A stretch of 64,000 nucleotides of DNA, taken from NCBI GenBank assembly GCA_014529385.2, contig CM043953.1, forward strand, positions 99,867,342-99,931,341, read 5' to 3'. The position numbers and the translations under genes are program-made. Below the pieces are notes generated by a model. The model was not told the DNA's origin. It was given only the letters and a program-made list of their open reading frames with translations, and made no database searches. Below are positions 11,772 through 23,129 of the stretch, one piece after another; position 1 is the stretch's first letter, and every line of letters starts with the position of its first letter. Origin of the DNA: Adiantum capillus-veneris. Taxonomy: Eukaryota > Streptophyta > Polypodiopsida > Polypodiales > Pteridaceae.

Positions 11772-14700
11772 GTGAAAATTCAAGAAATAAATGTGACAAA
11801 CACTGTTGCAAAGGATGACACTCTAGTGTCAGGAGACATCTACTTCTTGAAGAATACAATGGACTCAGCTCTTCTTACAGCATCTGATGGAAATGCACTG
11901 AGTGACTGGATTATAGACTCAAGGGCATCACTTCATGTGTCTCCAAACAAGGAGTGGTTTACCTCTTATGTGACCACTAAAGATCATGTTCGGCTAGGCA
12001 ATGGGCAGACATGTGAGATCTTAGGTGTTGGAGATGTTCAATTGAAGTTTCAGAATGGCTCTTCTTTCACGCTGAAGAATGTGAGACATGTTCCCGCAAT
12101 TACAAAGAGCTTGATCAGCACAGGTTTACTTGATGATGCTGGCTATGTCACCACTTTTGGACAGAACATGTGGAAGATATCCAAGGGTTCTATGACAGTA
12201 GCACATGGAGTAAAGTCTGGAGGACTTTACATGATTTATGTATCAAATGTCTCTAAAAATGTAATCAATGTAACCGAGCAGCCGAACGTTTCTTTGTGGC
12301 ATAGCCGGTTAGGACATATGTCCAAGAAGGGAATGGAAATCTTGTCTTGTTCTGGTTATTTGCCTGGCTTTTCATTTAATGATTTTGAATTGTGTGAACA
12401 TTGTCTGTATGGTAAGCAAACACAGCAGCCACATAAGCATAGAAGCAGTAGAAGAGATACACAGTTGGCACTTGTTCATAGTGATTTGTGTGGACCTATG
12501 CCTAACCTATCTCTAGGGGGAGCTTCTTACTTTATGACATTTATAGATGATTACTCGAGGAAAGTATGGGTTTACTTTCTCAAGCACAAGGATGAAGCGT
12601 TTAGTGTTTTCAAAACGTTTGTGACACTTGTGGAGAATCAGAGTGGCAAGAAGCTTAAATGCTTACGCACTGACAATGGTGGAGAGTATGTTTCAAAGGC
12701 CTTTCAGGACTTTTGTGAGTCAAAAGGTATAAAACGTGAACTTACTGCTCCTTACAATCCTCCTCAAAATGGTGTTGCGGAGAGGATGAATAGGACCATA
12801 CAAGAGAAGGTCAGAAGTATGTTGTCTAATGCACAACTGCCAAATGGGTTTTGGGCTAAAGCTGTATCAACAACTGTTCATCTTGTAAATAGATCTCCTA
12901 GCAAGGTTTTGCAGAAGGATTCAGTGCCAGAGATGGTATGGTCAGGCAAGGTGCCCTCATACAAGCATCTCAGAGTCTTTGGCTGTGAGGCATATACTCA
13001 CGTTCCAAAGGAATTTAGGAACAAACTTGAGCCAAAGAGTAGAAAGTGCATCTTTCTAGGCTATGGTAATTCTGGTGAGATGGGGTACAGACTTTGGGAT
13101 CCCGAATCCAGAAAGGTTGTCCGCAGCAATGATGTTCACTTTAATGAATCCAAATATCATTCTAAACCAGAGAGGGTTGAGGAGATTAGAAGAGTTGTCT
13201 TCCAAGAAGATGGACATGCACGTGCAAGACAAAATGTCAGGTCTCAAGAGGAGCAAGGACAGGATAGAGTGGAACCACAGGTTGTGGCTGAGCCTGAGCC
13301 ACCTATTGTGCGTAGATCTGGACGTGTCACACGACCTCCTGATAGGTTTGTTCCATCTATGAACTATGTCATGTTGACTGATTGCAATGAGCCTTCATGT
13401 TACAAGGAAGCAGTGCAAATGAAGGACTCCGGGAATTGGCAATTGGCCATGCAGTCAGAGATGACAGCTCTGCATAAAAACAAGACATGGAAGCTAGTTA
13501 AATTACCACAGGGCAAAAAGGCTCTACCTTGTAAATGGGTTTACAGGTATAAGATCACCGCTCATGATAGTCAGCCAAAGTACAAAGCAAGGCTTGTTGC
13601 CAAGGGCTTTAAGCAAGAACAAGGCATTGAATTTGATGAAGTCTTCTCTCCGGTGGTCAAGATGACTACATTGAGATGCTTTCTTGCATTGGTTGCCATA
13701 TTAGATTTGGTGTTGCACCAAATGGATGTCAAGACCGCGTTCTTGCATGGTGATTTAGATGTGGAAATTTACATGCAGCAACCAGAAGGGTTTGTTGAGA
13801 AAGGCAAGGAAGATTGGGTATGCCAGTTGTTAAAGAGTCTTTATGGCTTAAAACAATCACCGAGGGCATGGTACCATAAATTCCACAAGTTTATGCTTTC
13901 TCAAGGCTACAAACGTAGTGAGTTCGATCACTGTCTATATACAAAGAAGGCTAAGGATGGTAGTTGGTTGATCCTTATTTTGTATGTGGATGACATGTTG
14001 ATTGCTGGCAAGCACTTGGAAGAAATTTCAGCTTTGAAGTCAAAGATGGAAAAATCGTTTGACATGAAAGACATGGGTGAGGCAAGTCATATACTTGGTA
14101 TGCGCATTGAGAGAGACACATCAAAGAAGTTGATTTGGTTATCTCAAATAGAGTATATTGACAAGGTTTTGCAACGTTTCAATATTGAGAAGGGAAAGGC
14201 ACTGAGTGTTCCATTGCCACCATATGTGAAACTTAGCAAACAAGATTGTCCTGTGTCTGAGGAAGAACAGGCTGAAATGGATAAGATTCCATATGCATCT
14301 GCAGTGGGTAGTTTAATGTATGCAATGATTGCTACTCGCCCAGACATTGCATTTGCAGTGGGAGTAGTAAGTCGATACATGTCAAACCCAGGCAAGAAAC
14401 ATTGGGAGGCAGTGAAAGGAATATTGAGATACGTGAAAGCTACAAAGAGTATGCGTATATGCTATGGGAGTCAGGAGCTAAGTGTAAAGGGTTTTACAGA
14501 CTCAGATTATGCAGGTGACTTAGACAACCGAAGGTCTACGTCAGGGTATGTCTTTACATTGGCTGGTGGAGCAGTATCATGGCGTTCTAGATTACAAGAT
14601 TGTGTTACTCAGTCTACTACAGAGGCTGAATATGTTGTAGCATCAGAGGCATGCAAAGAATCAATTTGGCTTAATCGACTAGTAACAGATTTGGGAATCA

Positions 14701-14942
14701 AAGAAGAGATGCCTGTGTTATATTGTGATAGTCAAAGTGCTATACAATTGGCTCGCAATCCAGTTTATCACTCAAAGACAAAGCATGTGGATGTGAAGTA
14801 TCATTTCATCAGGGAAATGCTCGAGGATAAGCAACTTCAGCTTGTCAAAGTTCACACCACAGAAAATCCTGCTGATCTACTTACAAAAGGACTTCCCTCA
14901 GAGAGCTTTGCGCAGTTTCGCAAGCAATTAGGTGTAGGGTAG
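11772..14942 (+). CDS. copia B pol: protease, integrase, reverse transcriptase, RNase H
   Basis: 1056 codons without a stop, in the same frame as gag. In order: a protease site reading WIIDSRASLHVSP (near 11907-11945), where the family has DSGA; a GAG-pre-integrase (SLWHSRLGHMSKKGMEIL, near 12292); an integrase core with HSDLCGPM, RTDNGGEY and NGVAERMNR (about 12478-12790), supplying the D, D and E; an RVT_2 reverse transcriptase with KWVYRYKI, SLYGLKQSPRAWYHKF and catalytic LYVDDMLIAG (near 13980); and RNase H with FTDSDYAGD, STTEAEYV and HSKTKHVDVKYHFIRE, ending QLGVG. All palm and integrase catalytic residues are present. The Gly to Arg change (AGG at 11922-11924) should disable the protease, and the gag stops block translation from the normal start. 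Confidence 0.95.
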   Translation: MKIQEINVTNTVAKDDTLVSGDIYFLKNTMDSALLTASDGNALSDWIIDSRASLHVSPNKEWFTSYVTTKDHVRLGNGQTCEILGVGDVQLKFQNGSSFTLKNVRHVPAITKSLISTGLLDDAGYVTTFGQNMWKISKGSMTVAHGVKSGGLYMIYVSNVSKNVINVTEQPNVSLWHSRLGHMSKKGMEILSCSGYLPGFSFNDFELCEHCLYGKQTQQPHKHRSSRRDTQLALVHSDLCGPMPNLSLGGASYFMTFIDDYSRKVWVYFLKHKDEAFSVFKTFVTLVENQSGKKLKCLRTDNGGEYVSKAFQDFCESKGIKRELTAPYNPPQNGVAERMNRTIQEKVRSMLSNAQLPNGFWAKAVSTTVHLVNRSPSKVLQKDSVPEMVWSGKVPSYKHLRVFGCEAYTHVPKEFRNKLEPKSRKCIFLGYGNSGEMGYRLWDPESRKVVRSNDVHFNESKYHSKPERVEEIRRVVFQEDGHARARQNVRSQEEQGQDRVEPQVVAEPEPPIVRRSGRVTRPPDRFVPSMNYVMLTDCNEPSCYKEAVQMKDSGNWQLAMQSEMTALHKNKTWKLVKLPQGKKALPCKWVYRYKITAHDSQPKYKARLVAKGFKQEQGIEFDEVFSPVVKMTTLRCFLALVAILDLVLHQMDVKTAFLHGDLDVEIYMQQPEGFVEKGKEDWVCQLLKSLYGLKQSPRAWYHKFHKFMLSQGYKRSEFDHCLYTKKAKDGSWLILILYVDDMLIAGKHLEEISALKSKMEKSFDMKDMGEASHILGMRIERDTSKKLIWLSQIEYIDKVLQRFNIEKGKALSVPLPPYVKLSKQDCPVSEEEQAEMDKIPYASAVGSLMYAMIATRPDIAFAVGVVSRYMSNPGKKHWEAVKGILRYVKATKSMRICYGSQELSVKGFTDSDYAGDLDNRRSTSGYVFTLAGGAVSWRSRLQDCVTQSTTEAEYVVASEACKESIWLNRLVTDLGIKEEMPVLYCDSQSAIQLARNPVYHSKTKHVDVKYHFIREMLEDKQLQLVKVHTTENPADLLTKGLPSESFAQFRKQLGVG

Positions 14943-15018
14943 TACATCACTTCTCTACATCTCTTGTATATTAGCTTGTATAGTAGCTTCTCTCACACTT
15001 AAAGTACCACATTGGACT

Positions 15019-15031
15019 TTAAGTGGGAGGT
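15019..15031 (+). promoter_or_regulatory. polypurine tract of copia B
   Basis: TTAAGTGGGAGGT directly before the 3' LTR start TGTTGGGG. It would prime plus-strand DNA. Confidence 0.75.
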
Positions 15032-15222
15032 TGTTGGGGTATAAATCCCAATGTGGTCGCCCAGGTAAGTGGGCGGGCCGCCAGGTATGTACACATATTC
15101 TTTTGTTAAAACCTAATAAGAACTCACTATGCTCTAACATTACAGTGGAACGAGTTCACCATATCGTCGTGCTCTTCTTCTCGCACTCTCTCTCGCGTCG
15201 CACTTCCGCTTGTACTCCTTCA
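15032..15222 (+). repeat. 3' LTR of copia B, 191 bp
   Basis: TGTTGGGGTATAAATCC... to ...CTCCTTCA. Copia A1 gag resumes within a few bases (about 15226 onward). Confidence 0.92.
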
Positions 15223-18200
15223 AAAATTTCTCTGGAAATTTTGGTGATAAGGGCAAAAAGAAGATGCGATGCCATTACTGTAAAGCTTATGATCACTTGA
15301 TCAAGGAGTGTCCTAAGTTGAAGGCCAAAGAGGCTAAGAAGAAAGAGGGCAATTCCACTACAAATTCTGGTTCCACTACAAATGCAGCCATATGTGAGTC
15401 TTCTGTGAAAGGAGGCCATGATGCTGATCTTGATGTAGAATGGGCTTTTAGTGCAGAGTACACTTACAATCCTATTGTCAATGATGCATGCATATCAGTA
15501 GTGTTGCAGATTCACATGTGTGGTATTTTGACAGTGGTGCTACAAAGCACATTACCTCACATCGTGAATTGTTCACCTCTCTCAAGTCTGTCCCTCATGG
15601 GAATTCAGTAACTTGTGCCAACAATGCCCGTTATTTGGTTCAGGGAGTTAGAGAGATGGTGCTTACTGCTACAAATGGTAGTTCTTTCACACTTGTTGAT
15701 GCACTTTATGTACTTGGGATCAGGAAGAATCTTTTGTTTGTATCTGCACTTGTTAGACTTGGACTTGTAGTCAAATTTGTGGATGACAGATGTACAGTTC
15801 ATGATCTCCGTTTTGGTGATAAAATTGTTGCATCTCCTTTTCTGCTGTGGGCTGTATAAGCTCACTTTTTATGACAAGTGTGGACAAAATTTTGCAAATG
15901 TAGTTGCAGATTCAAGGGTTGTTTCAAATGAAAAACTGCGGCATGCACGTTTTGGGCATTTGAATTTTGCCAGTTTGCTACATTTGCGGAAATCTGATAT
16001 GGTTGCTTCTTTGCCGCCTCTTGAAGTAGCTGCTAAACATGTTTGTGAGGTTGTATTTTGGGTAAAATGCAGCATGCTAAGTTTCCAAAGGATGGGTCGG
16101 TTCGTGCTACATGTAGATTGTAACTTGTGCATAGTGATGTTTGTGGGCCTATGCAAACTGAATCCTTGGGAAATTACTTGTACTTTGTGACTTTCATTGA
16201 TGACTACTCCAGGCATGCATGGATATATCCTTTGAAAGCTAAGTCCGAAGTGTTCATGTGCTTCAAGCAATTTCTTGCTATGGCTGAAAATGTCTCGGAA
16301 TGTACTATGGGCACCCTCCGTTCCAATCGAGGTGGGGAGTATATGTCTCATGAATTTAATGCATTTCTGGCTAGTCGTGGGATAAAACACCAATGTACAG
16401 TGCCATATATGCCTCAACAAAATGGTGGTGCGGAGAGGAAAAATAGTTATGTTACGAAAATGGCAAGATGTATGGTCAAGAGTCAAGTCTTACCACATAT
16501 GTTTTGGCTCGAAGTTGTCAAGTGTGCCACTTATGTACTCAACAGGTGTCCTACAAAAGTGTTGCAGTCTATGACTCCATATGAAGCATGGCATGATAGA
16601 AAGCCATCTATTGAGCACGTGCATGTTTTTGGCTGTTTGGCTTATGGTTTAGTGCCACAAGTGCAGCACATAAATCTGGATGATAAGGCTGTCAAATGTG
16701 TTTTTGTTGGTTATAGTGTTGAAAGCAAAGGTTATAGGTTGTACCATCCACAAACAAAGCGTATTTTGGTCTCACGTGATGTTGTGTTTGTGGAAGATTC
16801 TGTTTAGCCTTTGTTGTCACGTACTAGAGACAGTAATGTAAGCTCACAAGACATTTATGATACTTTGTTGCCTCTTTTCAGTGGTGGAAGTACGAATGTA
16901 AATTCCAATGAGGCAAATGTACAGCCTTGGGGGTGGGTTCTGAAAATGTTACAGATCAGCCTATTATTGATGCAGATGTACATGATGTACTGGATGAGGA
17001 AAGGGCTAAAAATGAGCAGGCTAGAGGTATGCCAAAATGGTTGTGCACACTTTGTGTGATAGTGATTTGGATGTACCTTTGTCTACTCGTACTCGTTCAT
17101 GTTCTCACCATGCCTCTTATGCATCAGATTGTTATGCTTTGGTTGTGTCTAGCTTACATGACATTGAGGAACCTCTGTCTTTTGATGAAGCACAGAATTC
17201 AAAAAATTGGATGGCTGTCATGCAATCAAATGCACTTATAGAAAATGACACATGGAATTTATGTGATTTGCCTCCTGGCAAAAAGGCCATTGGTATAAAG
17301 TGGGTTTACAAGTTGAAACACAAGCCTAATGGTGAAGTTGATTGCCATAAGGCTCGACTTGTTGCAAAAGGCTATGCACAACAAAAAGGCATAGATTAGG
17401 AAGAAACTTTTTCTCCCACTTTTCGTATGACTACTATTCATTTTCTATGTGCATTGGCAGCTCATTTGTTTGGGATGTACATCAATCGGATATTGTTACT
17501 GCTTTCTTGAATGGTGACATTTTTGAGGAAATCTATGTAACGTAGCCTCGCGGTTTTGTCAAGAAAAGACAAGAGGACAAAGTGTGTAGATGTAAGAAGG
17601 CTTTGTATGGGTTGATGCAATCTCCTCATGCTCGGTATGAGAAAGTTGACACTCATTTGGTCAAATGAGGCTTTCGTAAAATATTCCAACAAAAAGCACA
17701 TTGTATGTCAAGCGTGAGGGCGATGTACTTCTCATTGTTGTTCTTTATGTGGATGATTTTTTGATCACTGGTCCCATTGAGGAACATATTGCTGAATTTA
17801 AGATTGATTTGAATGCTACTTTCAAGATGAAAGATTTGGGGCTGTTGCATCATTACTTTGGCATACAGTTTAAGCAGTGTGATGGTGGTATCGCCTTGTG
17901 TCAGAAAAGTTACATCGAGACATTGCTATGTAAGTTTGGACTTGAGGATTGCAAACCTATCGCCACTCCCATGGAAACAGGCTTCAAGTTGATTCTAGAT
18001 GATTCTGGTGATCTTGCTGATGTCACTCTTTACCAAACTGTTGTTGGCTACCTCATTTATGTATGCAACTCGCGGCCGGATATTTGGTTTGCAGTCTCAC
18101 AGGTCAACAGATTTATGCATAGCCCAGGATCTAAGCATTGGCAGGATGTCAAGAGGATTTTCCACTACTTGAGTGGCACTTTACATCTTGGCTTGTTTTA

Positions 18201-18701
18201 TCCCAAGGGGGGATCATTGCCGCTAGACTTACATGCTTTTTTAGACTCAGATTGGGTTGGTTGTTTTGACACGCGAGTGTCCACAAGTGGTTTTTGTTTC
18301 ATGCTTGGCAGTTCATGTATATCATGGTTGAGCAAGAAGCAACCTACCGTGGACACTTTGAGTCGTGAGGCTGAGTACAGGGCAGTCTTCACAGCTACGG
18401 CTGAGTGTGTATGGCTCAGATGCCTTATGGCTGATTTGGGTGTTGGATAGGACACTGCCAACACTATCTACACTAATAGTCAAGCGCATTGGTAGTTGCA
18501 AGGAACCCAATTTTTCATGCTTGCATAAAGCACATTGAGGTGCATTACCACTATGTCAGGGAGAGGCTCTCAGTAGGAGAGATCAGCTTGGCTTATGTGC
18601 CAACACAGAACAACCTTGCAGATCTTTTCACAAAGGCATTGTCTGGTGAGAAGTTCAAAGCTTTATGCAAAGCTTTGGGCTTACTCCCCTTTGCGGATTG
18701 A
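15223..18701 (+). pseudogene. copia A1 gag end and pol, decayed
   Basis: Continuation of A1 after element B. It starts with SGNFGDKGKKK and a CCHC knuckle CHYCKAYDHLIKEC (15271-15312). The protease motif YFDSGATKHIT follows near 15525, then GAG-pre-integrase (RFGHLNFASLLHLRKSDMVA, near 15950), integrase (FIDDYSRHAWIYPLKAKSEV, SNRGGEYM, NGGAERKN; 16190-16440), reverse transcriptase (GIKWVYKLKHKPNGEVD near 17292; catalytic LYVDDFLITG near 17745) and RNase H (FLDSDWVGCFDTRVSTSGF, SREAEYRA, HIEVHYHYVRERLS), ending LLPFAD at 18701. Many frameshifts and stops split it, for example at 16805-16807, 17397-17399 and 18448-18450. Confidence 0.92.
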
Positions 18702-18763
18702 TCATGTCCTCAGGGCATGGCACTTCCCTTTACTCATGTGCCAGCTTCGTTCACCACATCACT

Positions 18764-18775
18764 CCAGGGGGGATT
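18764..18775 (+). promoter_or_regulatory. polypurine tract of copia A1
   Basis: CCAGGGGGGATT, the same sequence as the A2 tract on the minus strand at 49301-49312. Confidence 0.75.
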
Positions 18776-18989
18776 TCTTATCATATACATGTGGTAGTGA
18801 TGTGTGTGAACACACTTAGGACCACCGAGGCTTTAGGATTTTTTAACCCCCATGCATTGTATATAAGCCCATCACCCTAGGGCTATCTATCTTTCCATTG
18901 CACACTAAGTAATACACTCTCTATTGTGTGCCTTGAGCTTCCTTCGCCTTCTCCAAGATGTGTGTTTTCTTGCAACCCTAATTCGAACA
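18776..18989 (+). repeat. 3' LTR of copia A1
   Basis: TCTTATCATATACATG... to ...CTAATTCGAACA; has GTATATAAGC near 18860. Shorter than the 5' LTR through a deletion in the C/T-rich middle. Confidence 0.92.
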
Positions 18990-20190
18990 TAAACAAGGAT
19001 TTCCGTTGTAACCAACTCTCTTTGGTCTATGTATCAATCAATTGGAACAAATGGGACTTAACTTTATGCTAAAAGGTGACGTTGAAGAGGTCACTATTTG
19101 CAATGCCATAATCATGCTCTTGTTGTATGTGGATGATGTATGCTTCTAGCACACACTTTAGAAGATGGAAAAAACCTTATGGTTGTCCTTGAGAACTTTT
19201 GCTTGCATAGTGGGCTGATTGTGAATGAATCCAAAACAAAGGTTATGCTTGTGAAAACCAGCCATAAGGAGAAGGCATGCATTGTGTACAACAATGAGAC
19301 AATTGAAGTTGTTGAGAGCTTTAAGTACCTTGGGCTTGAGGTTCCAGCCAATCACAAGTGGCATGAATGTGCTATGCATCATTTGGAAGCAAGAAAGAGA
19401 GCATATTATGCATTTGAGAACATGTGTAATGAGGGAAACATTAAGTGTTGGGTTCTCAAGAAGTACCTTTTTGATGCATTGGTGACACAAGTTTTCTTTA
19501 TGGAGTTGAAGTGTGGGGCGGGAGCATCTCAAAGTCTACTTGAAGAGAGTTTGAGAATGTCATAAAGCGTTTTCTTACAAACTTTCTCCAAGTTAAGACA
19601 CAAACACCATATAGGCTCCTACTTCTTGAGTCGGGATCTCTTCCAATTGAGGTTATGGGCATGGAAAGGGTTGTGGAGTACATGATAAAGATGTGTCAAA
19701 CCCCTCACATCGACTTCCTACAATTGCATGGGAAGCAAGCAAAAAAGTTCAAAAGATGCATAAAAGCAAGATCTTGAGCATGGGATGGATGCAAGAAACA
19801 AAGAAGTGGTTTGGGAGATGGGATGCATTACAATTGCTACATGATGCTTCAAATGACTCCCAAGCGAAAGAAGCTTTTCTACAACGCCAATGTATTACGG
19901 CTTGGGAGAAATCTGATGGGTCACGCTTCATACATTACACCACCCATATTGCTCCCAGCTACAAAACCATATTCTTCATTGAAAGAGGAAACCGTACTCA
20001 CACTTACCCTTGTTGGCAATGCACACTATCACAACCATTCGGCTTAACTCTCATTCCCTTCGATGGGAGATAGGGAATTGGGGCAATGGAGAAGAGTGAA
20101 ATCAAATGTGCACATTATGTTCATTGCAAGTTCGAGAGTTTTAGTACCACACACTTCTAGAGTGCTCATATTTTGGTCACATCCGAACTT
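18990..20190 (+). pseudogene. LINE-P, 3' half: reverse transcriptase and C-terminus
   Basis: Directly after the A1 LTR the LINE frame resumes with KQGFPL(stop)PTLFGLCINQ, the conserved KQGCPLSP region, and then the catalytic LLLYVDDV (19126-19140 holds YVDDV). The thumb follows in 19140-19565 (GLIVNESKTKVMLVK; FKYLGLEV). Beyond a stop near 19563 the C-terminal part continues in shifted frames (KRFLTNFLQVKTQTPYRLLL; TIRLNSHSLRWEIGNWGNGE near 20037; HTLLECSYFG near 20150). Together with 6732-8319 this is one LINE copy, inactive because of several stops and shifts. Confidence 0.9.
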
Positions 20191-20379
20191 GCTTCTCTCA
20201 CATTTTTCAGCCATGACTTAGACCCCCACACTTTTCTCTCCAATCCACGGTGTGGGCTCTCCATTGCAACTCTCATCACCATAATTTTGGAGCATCGAGA
20301 GTCACTCATTAGCCATACACATAATACATCACATGTAACTTTGGTCCCATAGATCATATTTGACCTACGAGGATGATAA

Positions 20380-20384
<5 letters not shown>
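20191..20384 (+). other. LINE-P 3' untranslated tail
   Basis: Noncoding sequence between the last recognisable LINE codons and the CT microsatellite. It ends gataattaaat just before the CT run. No poly(A) tail is visible. Confidence 0.45.

Positions 20385-20412
<28 letters not shown>
20385..20412. repeat. (CT)n microsatellite at the 3' border of LINE-P
   Basis: About 14 CT units, the same motif and strand as the array at the LINE-P 5' border (6671-6731). Confidence 0.95.
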
Positions 20413-20416
<4 letters not shown>

Positions 20417-20849
20417 TAAATTTGTAGGCCTACTCATATGATGAGGGTGTGTGGGTGGGTGTTAGCTGCAGCCTGCCCTCCTCAGGACAAGCATGAACTA
20501 GATTGAAGCCTTTCTCTTGCTATTTGCCTCATTGCTTGAAAAAACTGCTCCCCTCTCTGCTCGCTTGGTTACCATAGTGAGCTGCGCTCAAGCAGGTTCA
20601 TCATCAGCCACACAGGTGATGTGTTTCTTGTGTGTATGGCAATGAGAAATCTTAACAAGGGTCAAAAAGCATCTTCCCATGTGTACACACAGTAATGCAG
20701 TCGACCCCTTAGTTCAACATTAAATATGGTCACTGCTAGTCACATACCTCCTCCCATGTTTGATTGCAATGTAATGAGTCCATATGCGCTTTCATGCTCT
20801 TTGTCTATTCTTCTTTGGATTTGTGTTATATTTCTTCCTTGTATGACTC
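20413..20849. other. unrecognised sequence
   Basis: No coding or repeat signal recognised in these 437 bases. Confidence 0.45.
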
Positions 20850-23035
20850 TGGTTATTTAGAATCTAAGACCAAGAGATGGTTGAAGGAAGGACCTCTCTA
20901 GAGGTCTACTTACTCTCGTAGATCTTTGAGGCATAGGTTGAGGTTCCTCATCTAGTTAACGTTGTTGTTGCAAGTTTTTACCACTTGCACTCCTTGAGTC
21001 TTTACCATCCTCCTCAAGCTCTATGTACTCAACACCTATACCTTTTGTTTGTTTTCTTTCCAAGTAGTCTTTGTATATATTTTGTTCATTGAGAATTACA
21101 TCCCTACTCCTAAAGATTTCACCATCTTGAAAAATCCATGGACAATACCCAAAGTTTGCTTCTCCATAGCCAAAGAAGAAACACTTCTTGAACTTTGCAT
21201 CTAGCTTTTTAACCTTAGGCTTTTATCTATATGCATAAAAGCCTCACATCCAAACACTTTGAGAAATGTATAGGTCACTAGTTTACCTGTCCATGCCTCT
21301 TCTGGAACACCTCCATACAGTGCCATTGAGGGTGACCGGTTGATCAAGTACAAAGACATACTTATTGCTTCCGTCCAAAGCTCAAGCAATAGGCCTGCAT
21401 GTAGCTGCATGCTTCATGCTCACTCCACAATTGTCTTGTTTATCCTTTGTGAAACTCTTTTTTGTTGAGGTATCCTTGGGGTTGTCCTTTGCCTTCAAAT
21501 GCCATTGCTAGAGTAGAAGATTTCAAAAGCTTGGCTGCAATATTTACTTCCATTGTCGAATTAGAGGCATTTAAGCTTGGTACTTGCTTTGTTTTCCACA
21601 AAGGCTTTCCACATTTGAAATATGGAAAACACATCGGTTTTATTCTTCATTGCATAAACCCATGTTTTTGTTGTTGTAGCATATATGAAACTTACATAGT
21701 ACAATGAACCACCATGGGATCGTGTACTCAGAGGACCCATATATTAGAATGAACCAATTCAAGTTTTTAATTTTCTTTCATTTTTTACTTTTAAGAATTT
21801 TACCCTCCATTGTTTACCATAAACAAAATCCTCACAGAACTCTATGTCCACTTCTTATGAACCTAGTAGAGGCTTCTTTAATTGAAGGATTTGCATTCCT
21901 TTGGCACTCGTATGTCCAAGCCAATAATGCGACACTGCACCATTGATTTATGTGCTGTTGCACAAGTTGAAGATTGCACGCTCACCGTACACAAATATAG
22001 TGTACCAACCTTTTCTCCTTTTGCAACCACCAACAAAGATCCTTTCAAGATCTTCCAATATTTGTTTCTAAATACAAGGTCATGACCTTCATCATCCAAT
22101 TTACCTATACAGATCAAGTTCTTGCAAAGAGAGGGAACATGCCTAACATCTTTAAGCTTCCATTCATTTCCATTTGCAATTTTTACACAAAATGTATCTT
22201 TTTTGAATTTTTCACAAGCTTCATCATCTCCCAAGTACACATACCCAAAATTACCTTTGGTGTAATCTTGGAAATGTTGCTTATGTGATGTTGCATGGAA
22301 TGAAACTCCAGAGTCGACAATCCAAGAATTGGACACATTGTCTAGTGAAAAACTTAGAGCATCTTGCTCTACTTTACTTGCCACATTGGCTTCTGCCGAT
22401 GTTTTTTTCAACCTATCCTTTTGCATTCCTCTTGTTTCCATTGATAGTGCATCACTTGATGATTCACATGTGCTTCTCCTTCACATTTCTTTGCTTAGGA
22501 GAACACCCACAACATCATCAAACTTGAGAGTATCTGTGCCTAAGATAAAATTACTAACAGCCATCACAAAGGCTATCCCAACTATGTAGCAAAGACGATA
22601 CTATAAGGAGAGATCACACTTCATTGTCAAAGTTGACCTTCATGTCGGTGTTGAAGTCATTTAAGTCTGCAACCGAACCACTCTTTGCTATTTTTAGATT
22701 TTACAATTGCTTCATGAGAAATACCTTATTGGATGCAGATGGTTTCTCATAGAGGCCGTGATGCAACTTCATCAAGTGTTCTGTGGTCTTCATCTTTTGA
22801 AACGTTGAAGGCCACCGTTGACACCAAGCATAGCCAGATTATTCCCAATGCCTTCTAGTGAAGGAGGATCCACACTTTATCTGCCATTGTTTTGAGATTC
22901 TTTGTGCATAGTGGCAACATAAGATCCTTTTGGTAGAGGTAGTCTTCAATCCGCATCTTCTTGTGTTGGTGCTTTTTGCCATAATGAACTTCTCGATCTT
23001 GATCTTACCTTTCTCTGAAGTTACTCCCACTCAAT
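20850..23035 (-). pseudogene. copia C gag-pol remnant
   Basis: Minus-strand copia copy read from 23035 down. Gag fragments come first (GLYEKPSASNKVFLMKQL near 22760; SVADLNDFNTDMK near 22660). The protease follows with SWIVDSGVSFHATSHKQHF (in 22441-21878), then GAG-pre-integrase (LKDVRHVPSLCKNLICIGKL). Integrase pieces are in shifted frames: KLKCL, FDNGSKYCSQAFE (family SDNGGEYCS), RINKTIVE, and at 21410-21201 LINRSPSMALYGGVPEEAWT and FLKVFGCEAFMH. The copy fades near 20850 in RSTRVSRP, before the reverse transcriptase. Many stops and shifts; no LTR identified. The 5' end abuts repeat D1. Confidence 0.85.
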
Positions 23036-23129
23036 TCAAGAAATATTTTCCTTAAGATATTTTAGCTACAAGCAAACATTGCACTGCTATTAGCAAAGGT
23101 GTAGCTAAATAGAGGTTATAGTGGTTTAG

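Larger units (their letters stand above)
9689..15222 (+). mobile_element. copia element B, inserted in copia A1
   Basis: A 5.5-kb Ty1/copia element of a family different from A. LTRs are at 9689-9863 and 15032-15222, with a primer site at 9866, a long leader, a gag-pol frame from 10962 to 14942 and a polypurine tract before the 3' LTR. The shared LTR part has only about four differences in 173 bp, so the insertion is young. The 5' LTR lacks about 16 bp at its start, where the 3' LTR has TGTTGGGGTATAAATCC. No clear target duplication. It is not competent as it stands: three stops in gag and a changed protease site. Confidence 0.92.
8320..18989 (+). mobile_element. copia element A1, decayed, split by copia B
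   Basis: Plus-strand Ty1/copia element of the same family as A2 (49073-54252). LTRs are at 8320-8547 and 18776-18989, a primer site at 8550 and a polypurine tract at 18764-18775. Removing inserted element B (9689-15222) leaves about 5.1 kb, matching A2's 5.18 kb. The LTRs differ at many positions and by an indel (roughly a tenth of sites by eye), so it is much older than A2. Its coding region is full of stops and shifts. It lies inside the reverse transcriptase of LINE-P. The right flank is taaac; the left flank lacks an intact copy, perhaps through a small deletion. Confidence 0.92.
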
